Assembly: GCA_036244975.1 (NCBI GenBank)
Contig: BTTE01000044.1
Location: 1 to 25,068 of the forward strand
DNA: 25,068 nt
From: Sulfidibacterium sp036244975
GTDB lineage: Bacteria; Bacteroidota; Bacteroidia; Bacteroidales; F082
Direction: 5' to 3'
Positions 22,167-25,068 of the stretch are shown piece after piece. The notes under the pieces were generated by a model. It ran no database searches and was not told the DNA's origin. It saw nothing but the letters and a program-made list of their open reading frames with translations. Within the stretch, counting starts at the first letter, position 1. Each line of letters opens with the position of its first letter. The translations under genes were made by a program, and so were the position numbers.

Positions 22167-22463
22167 ATGAACATTAACATTAAGTCGGTACGTTTCAAAG
22201 CCGATCAGAAGCTTGAAGACTTTATTGAAAAAAAGCTTCAAAAGTTTTTTGGATTTCATGAACAAATTCTGGATTCAGATGTAGTCTTGAAGCTGGATAA
22301 TAATGAAACCCGTAAAAACAAAATTGCCGAGATTCGTCTTATTCTCAAAGGGGAAGAATTGTTTGCCAGGAAGCAAAGTAAATCTTTTGAGGAGGCTGCT
22401 AACCAGGCAATTGATGCCTTGAAAAGACAGATTGAAAAGTACAAAGAACGGTTTAAGAAATAA
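22167..22463 (+). CDS. hpf: Ribosome hibernation promoting factor (HPF/RaiA, short form)
   Basis: A 98-residue protein that binds the 30S subunit and inactivates ribosomes in slow growth. The beta-alpha-beta-beta-beta-alpha pattern of the family is visible: NINIKSVRFKADQKLEDFIEKKLQKF, then DSDVVLKLDNNE, KIAEIRLILKGEELFARKQSKSFEEAANQAIDALKRQIEKYK. The length is that of the short form; no C-terminal dimerisation domain is present. Its ATG is 2 bases after the xer stop, so it is translationally coupled, and it has an unusual consensus Shine-Dalgarno. A terminator follows at 22520. Confidence 0.94.
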   Translation: MNINIKSVRFKADQKLEDFIEKKLQKFFGFHEQILDSDVVLKLDNNETRKNKIAEIRLILKGEELFARKQSKSFEEAANQAIDALKRQIEKYKERFKK

Positions 22464-22487
22464 ATTCTAAAGTTTTTAAAAAAATAG

Positions 22488-22519
22488 TTTGGTAATTTCA
22501 ACTAAACATTCTATTTTTG
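22488..22519 (+). promoter_or_regulatory. Promoter of the tRNA-tuf-secE-nusG unit
   Basis: TTTG (22488-22491), 20 bases, TATTTTTG (22512-22519): full consensus. Transcription would start near 22525, inside the left arm of the hpf terminator hairpin. Confidence 0.75.
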
Positions 22520-22550
22520 CAGACCTTTTTGAAAAGAGGTCTGTTTTTTT
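22520..22550 (+). terminator. Rho-independent terminator after hpf
   Basis: CAGACC (22520-22525) pairs with GGTCTG (22538-22543), extended by an A-T pair and T/A-rich loop bases, followed by seven T residues (22544-22550). It directly abuts the -7 box of the downstream promoter. Confidence 0.85.
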
Positions 22551-22613
22551 GTGGAAAGTTCGGAAAGTACTGCTAATAAAGTAAACAAACTGGGAAAGGC
22601 ATTGAAATAAGTT

Positions 22614-22687
22614 GCCAGCATAGCTCAGTTGGCCAGAGCAGCTGATTTGTAATCAGCCGGTCGGGGGTTCGAATCCCTCTGCTGGCT
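22614..22687 (+). tRNA. tRNA-Thr (anticodon TGT)
   Basis: A 74-base cloverleaf: acceptor GCCAGCA / TGCTGGC with discriminator T, D arm GCTCAGTTGGCCAGAGC, anticodon stem GCTGA/TCAGC with loop TTTGTAA, T arm GGGGG-TTCGAAT-CCCTC region. CCA is not encoded. Confidence 0.96.
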
Positions 22688-22718
22688 CAGTTCATAAACA
22701 TGTTGAATACTTAAAAGC

Positions 22719-22800
22719 GGGGGGATACCGAAGCGGTCAAACGGGGCAGACTGTAAATCTGTTGGCTTAGCCTTCGGAGGTTCGAATCCTCCTCCCCCCA
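22719..22800 (+). tRNA. tRNA-Tyr (anticodon GTA)
   Basis: An 82-base class II tRNA: acceptor starts GGGGGGA and ends TCCCCCC with discriminator A. The anticodon loop is CTGTAAA, with a long variable arm (TTGGCTTAGCCTTC) and T arm GGAGG-TTCGAAT-CCTCC. The three following bases are CCA, so the 3' end may be encoded here, unlike the neighbours; this may be chance. Confidence 0.96.
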
Positions 22801-22850
22801 CCAGGGCAGAAAGGGCTAAAGTAAAAAGCTGAAAGTTGAACTAACTCCAT

Positions 22851-22892
22851 TTTAAACTTTAAACTTTAAACTTTAAACTTTAAACTTTAAAC
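22851..22892 (+). repeat. Six tandem copies of TTTAAAC
   Basis: Six uninterrupted copies of the heptamer TTTAAAC occupy the spacer between tRNA-Tyr and tRNA-Gly. They end 7 bases before the tRNA-Gly acceptor stem. The copy number is likely to vary by slippage. Confidence 0.95.
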
Positions 22893-22899
22893 TTGTTAA

Positions 22900-22972
22900 G
22901 CGGGAGTAGCTCATCTGGTAGAGCGACAGCCTTCCAAGCTGTAGGTGGCCGGTTCGAGCCCGGTTTCCCGCT
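22900..22972 (+). tRNA. tRNA-Gly (anticodon TCC)
   Basis: A 73-base cloverleaf: acceptor GCGGGAG / TTCCCGC with discriminator T, D arm GCTCATCTGGTAGAGC, anticodon stem ACAGC/GCTGT with loop CTTCCAA, T arm GCCGG-TTCGAGC-CCGGT. CCA is not encoded. Confidence 0.96.
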
Positions 22973-22980
22973 CTGGGGTT

Positions 22981-23052
22981 GCCGGGGTAGCTCAGGGGTA
23001 GAGCACTTCCTTGGTAAGGAAGGGGTCACGAGTTCAATTCTCGTCCTCGGCT
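22981..23052 (+). tRNA. tRNA-Thr (anticodon GGT)
   Basis: A 72-base cloverleaf: acceptor GCCGGGG / CCTCGGC (one G-T pair) with discriminator T, D arm GCTCAGGGGTAGAGC, anticodon stem CTTCC/GGAAG with loop TTGGTAA, T arm ACGAG-TTCAATT-CTCGT. It lies 61 bases before tuf and is probably co-transcribed with it. Confidence 0.96.
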
Positions 23053-23113
23053 CTGGTTTGATGAATTAGAAATAAAGTAATAAAACAAACATTAATTTTT
23101 TAACATTTTTAAT

Positions 23114-24304
23114 ATGGCTAAAGAAAAATTTAATCGTTCCAAACCGCACGTAAATATTGGGACTATTGGTCACGTTGACCATGGAAAAACCACTTTAACG
23201 GCTGCCATTACGCTTACACTTCAAGATAAAGGTTTGGCAGAGTTTAAGTCATTCGAATCCATTGACAATGCTCCTGAAGAAAAAGAAAGGGGTATTACTA
23301 TTAACACTGCTCACGTTGAGTATCAGACGGAAAACCGTCACTATGCTCACGTTGACTGCCCGGGTCATGCTGACTACGTCAAGAACATGGTTACCGGTGC
23401 TGCTCAAATGGACGGTGCTATTTTGGTAGTGGCTGCCACTGACGGCCCCATGCCACAAACCCGCGAGCACATCCTGTTAGCGCGTCAGGTTGGTGTCCCC
23501 CGTATTGTTGTTTTTATGAATAAGGTTGACCTGGTTGATGATGAGGAATTGCTCGAAATTGTTGAAATGGAAATTCGTGATTTGTTAAGTTTTTATGGCT
23601 TCGATGGCGACAATACTCCTATTATTCAGGGTTCTGCTCTTGGCGCTTTGAATGGTGAGGAAAAATGGCGCGACAAAGTCCTTGAACTGATGGATGCCTG
23701 TGATACATGGATTCCGTTGCCTGTTCGTGACGAGCATAAACCTTTCCTGATGCCTGTTGAAGATGTATTCTCCATTACCGGCCGTGGTACGGTTGCTACA
23801 GGCAGAATCGAAACCGGTATTATTCGTACAGGCGATCCTGTTGAGATTATTGGTATGGGCGCCGAAAAAATGAAATCCGTTGTTACCGGTGTGGAAATGT
23901 TCCGTAAAATTCTTGACAAAGGTATGGCCGGTGACAATGCAGGATTGCTGTTGCGTGGCGTTGACAAAGATAAAATTAAAAGGGGGATGGTTATTTCCGC
24001 TCCCGGTACTGTTACTCCGTACAGCCACTTCAAAGCCGAAGTATATATCCTGAAAAAAGAAGAGGGTGGTCGTCATACACCTTTCCACAACAAATATCGT
24101 CCCCAGTTCTATTTCAGAACTACTGACGTTACCGGTGAAGTTTTTCTTCCAGATGGTGTTGAAATGGTGATGCCCGGTGATAACCTCACTATTGAAGTTA
24201 AACTGATTTCCGATATTGCTATGAACAAAGGCTTGCGTTTCGCTATTCGCGAAGGCGGGCGTACGGTTGGAGCTGGTCAGGTAACCGAAATTATCGATGA
24301 CTAA
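23114..24304 (+). CDS. tuf: Elongation factor Tu
   Basis: A 396-residue GTPase delivering aminoacyl-tRNA to the ribosome. The GTPase motifs are G1 GHVDHGKT (19-26), G2 RGITI with Thr62, G3 DCPGH (81-85), G4 NKVD (136-139) and G5 SALGA (about 173-177). Domains 2 and 3 follow with GRGTVATGRIE, KYRPQFYFRTTDVTG and the end GGRTVGAGQVTEII. The length is standard. No separate promoter or terminator is evident, so it is probably expressed from the promoter at 22488 with the tRNAs. Its frequent GCT, GTT and CGT codons suggest high expression. Confidence 0.98.
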   Translation: MAKEKFNRSKPHVNIGTIGHVDHGKTTLTAAITLTLQDKGLAEFKSFESIDNAPEEKERGITINTAHVEYQTENRHYAHVDCPGHADYVKNMVTGAAQMDGAILVVAATDGPMPQTREHILLARQVGVPRIVVFMNKVDLVDDEELLEIVEMEIRDLLSFYGFDGDNTPIIQGSALGALNGEEKWRDKVLELMDACDTWIPLPVRDEHKPFLMPVEDVFSITGRGTVATGRIETGIIRTGDPVEIIGMGAEKMKSVVTGVEMFRKILDKGMAGDNAGLLLRGVDKDKIKRGMVISAPGTVTPYSHFKAEVYILKKEEGGRHTPFHNKYRPQFYFRTTDVTGEVFLPDGVEMVMPGDNLTIEVKLISDIAMNKGLRFAIREGGRTVGAGQVTEIIDD

Positions 24305-24381
24305 TCGAATTTAAAAATTATATGGTTAAGAGGTGTATCCTGAATAAGAATTGGGATGACTTTCGACTGTTAGTTATGGAT

Positions 24382-24454
24382 ACGGGTGTAGCTCAATTGG
24401 TAGAGTAGTGGTCTCCAAAACCATTGGTTGTGGGTTCGATTCCTACCACCCGTG
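24382..24454 (+). tRNA. tRNA-Trp (anticodon CCA)
   Basis: A 73-base cloverleaf: acceptor ACGGGTG / CACCCGT with discriminator G, D arm GCTCAATTGGTAGAGT, anticodon stem GTGGT/ACCAT with loop CTCCAAA, T arm GTGGG-TTCGATT-CCTAC. It lies between tuf and secE, the usual place in Bacteroidota and many other bacteria. Confidence 0.96.
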
Positions 24455-24469
24455 CAAAATGATAGAAAA

Positions 24470-24667
24470 ATGGCAAAATTTAGTATTGTTAACTACCTGA
24501 AAGAAGTTAATAACGAATGGATGCATAAAGTGTCCTGGCCTACTTGGAGTGAGCTGCAGAATAGTGCAATTGTGGTATCCGTTGCTTCCCTTTTAATAGC
24601 CATTGTGGTCTATTTGATGGATGTCTCATTCTCAACAATTCTGGAGAGGTTTTACGGCCTTTTCTAA
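24470..24667 (+). CDS. secE: Preprotein translocase subunit SecE
   Basis: A 65-residue single-span subunit of the SecYEG channel in the inner membrane. The amphipathic motif NEWMHKVSWPTWSELQNSA (about 14-32) is the SecE signature, followed by one membrane helix (IVVSVASLLIAIVVYLMDV) and a short tail. The length suits the one-helix form usual outside Enterobacteria. The ATG at 24470 is chosen because the longer frame from 24428 starts inside tRNA-Trp. Confidence 0.95.
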   Translation: MAKFSIVNYLKEVNNEWMHKVSWPTWSELQNSAIVVSVASLLIAIVVYLMDVSFSTILERFYGLF

Positions 24668-24739
24668 TGCGTTGAAACGTACTGTTCGAATTAAATATAT
24701 TTTTAACTTGTTAGTAACTAATCAGAACCTAACTGTAAG

Positions 24740-25068
24740 ATGAACGAAGATTCCGGTAAAAAATGGTATGTTGTCAGAGCCATCAGTGGTAAAGAGAAAA
24801 AGGTAAAAGAACGCCTTGAAAGTGAAATTAAACGTCTCGCTATAGAGGATTATATTTCGCAGGTTCTCATCCCCACTGAGAAAGTGTACCAAATACGTAA
24901 GGGAAAAAAGATCAGCAAAGAGCGGAACTATTTTCCCGGATATGTTTTGGTAGAAGCTGAGCTTACCGGCGAAATTCCTCACATCATACGTAATATCCCC
25001 GATGTACTCGGTTTTTTGGGTACTCGTGGCAAAGCCGATCCCATTCGTCCTGGCGAAGTGAAGCGCAT
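24740..25068 (+). CDS. nusG: Transcription termination/antitermination factor NusG, 3' truncated by window
   Basis: The frame is open from ATG 24740 to the window end (109 full codons). It covers the NusG N-terminal (NGN) domain that binds RNA polymerase: KKWYVVRAISGKEKKVKERLE, then the phylum-type VLIPTEKVYQIRKGKKISKERNYFPGYVLVEAEL and IPDVLGFLGTRGKADPIRPGE. The KOW domain lies beyond the window. It follows secE by 72 bases, the universal secE-nusG order, with ribosomal protein genes rplK and rplA expected next. Confidence 0.96.
   Translation, partial: MNEDSGKKWYVVRAISGKEKKVKERLESEIKRLAIEDYISQVLIPTEKVYQIRKGKKISKERNYFPGYVLVEAELTGEIPHIIRNIPDVLGFLGTRGKADPIRPGEVKR

Noticed and set aside
22851..22892. 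CRISPR-like or direct-repeat array
   Set aside because: The units are 7 bases with no spacers; a simple tandem repeat.

Overview
The window is a chromosomal segment of a Bacteroidota bacterium, most likely from the Bacteroidales/Marinilabiliales side. The evidence is a MurF-Alr fusion, the gene order rpsU-xer-hpf-tRNAs-tuf-tRNA-Trp-secE-nusG, DUF4369/TlpA-type thioredoxin lipoprotein-like and DPP-IV genes, and near absence of Shine-Dalgarno sequences. The promoters fit the phylum's -33 TTTG / -7 TAnnTTTG pattern, which recurs upstream of most transcription units here. Base composition is moderately AT-rich and gene density is high.

Layout. (1) 1-3829, plus strand: the end of a surface-polysaccharide sugar-nucleotide cluster: a PLP aminotransferase (cut by the window start) and a left-handed beta-helix N-acetyltransferase, together resembling the WbpE/WbpD steps, then galE and rfbB. 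(2) 4022-6105: rpmB with its own promoter and terminator, facing the minus-strand pair hpt-adk. The adk gene encodes two adenylate kinase domains in one chain. (3) 6257-10501, plus strand: purE, pdxA and the murF-alr fusion (purine, vitamin B6 and cell-wall precursor synthesis). (4) 10520-16072: a MITE-like inverted-repeat element, then two GT-C type membrane proteins flanking a DPM1-like family 2 glycosyltransferase, and a periplasmic TlpA-like thioredoxin protein. (5) 16090-17037, minus strand: two tRNA-Val genes plus a tRNA fragment, a strongly palindromic 200-bp region, and a divergent-PAP2 membrane protein. (6) 17307-20785: a secreted dipeptidyl-peptidase IV and an AAA/DUF4143 ATPase that looks like an accessory insertion, with a perfect 21-bp palindrome before it and a GC-rich hairpin after it. 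(7) 20985-25068: the conserved translation/transcription cluster rpsU, xerC/D, hpf, tRNA-Thr, tRNA-Tyr, tRNA-Gly, tRNA-Thr, tuf, tRNA-Trp, secE and nusG (cut by the window end).

Most genes are housekeeping. The parts that merit attention are mainly non-coding. Two promoters are built into terminator-like hairpins (rpsU/xer and hpf/tRNA junctions). A repeated TTTTGTACA operator-like motif overlaps the ATPase promoter. Two palindromic elements are unassigned. A consensus Shine-Dalgarno occurs only before hpf, in a phylum where S21 is known (in Flavobacteriia) to hide the anti-Shine-Dalgarno. In protein space the oddity is the tandem adenylate kinase whose second domain carries Lys at two normally acidic positions. 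All functional calls come from reading motifs by eye; no database search was possible.
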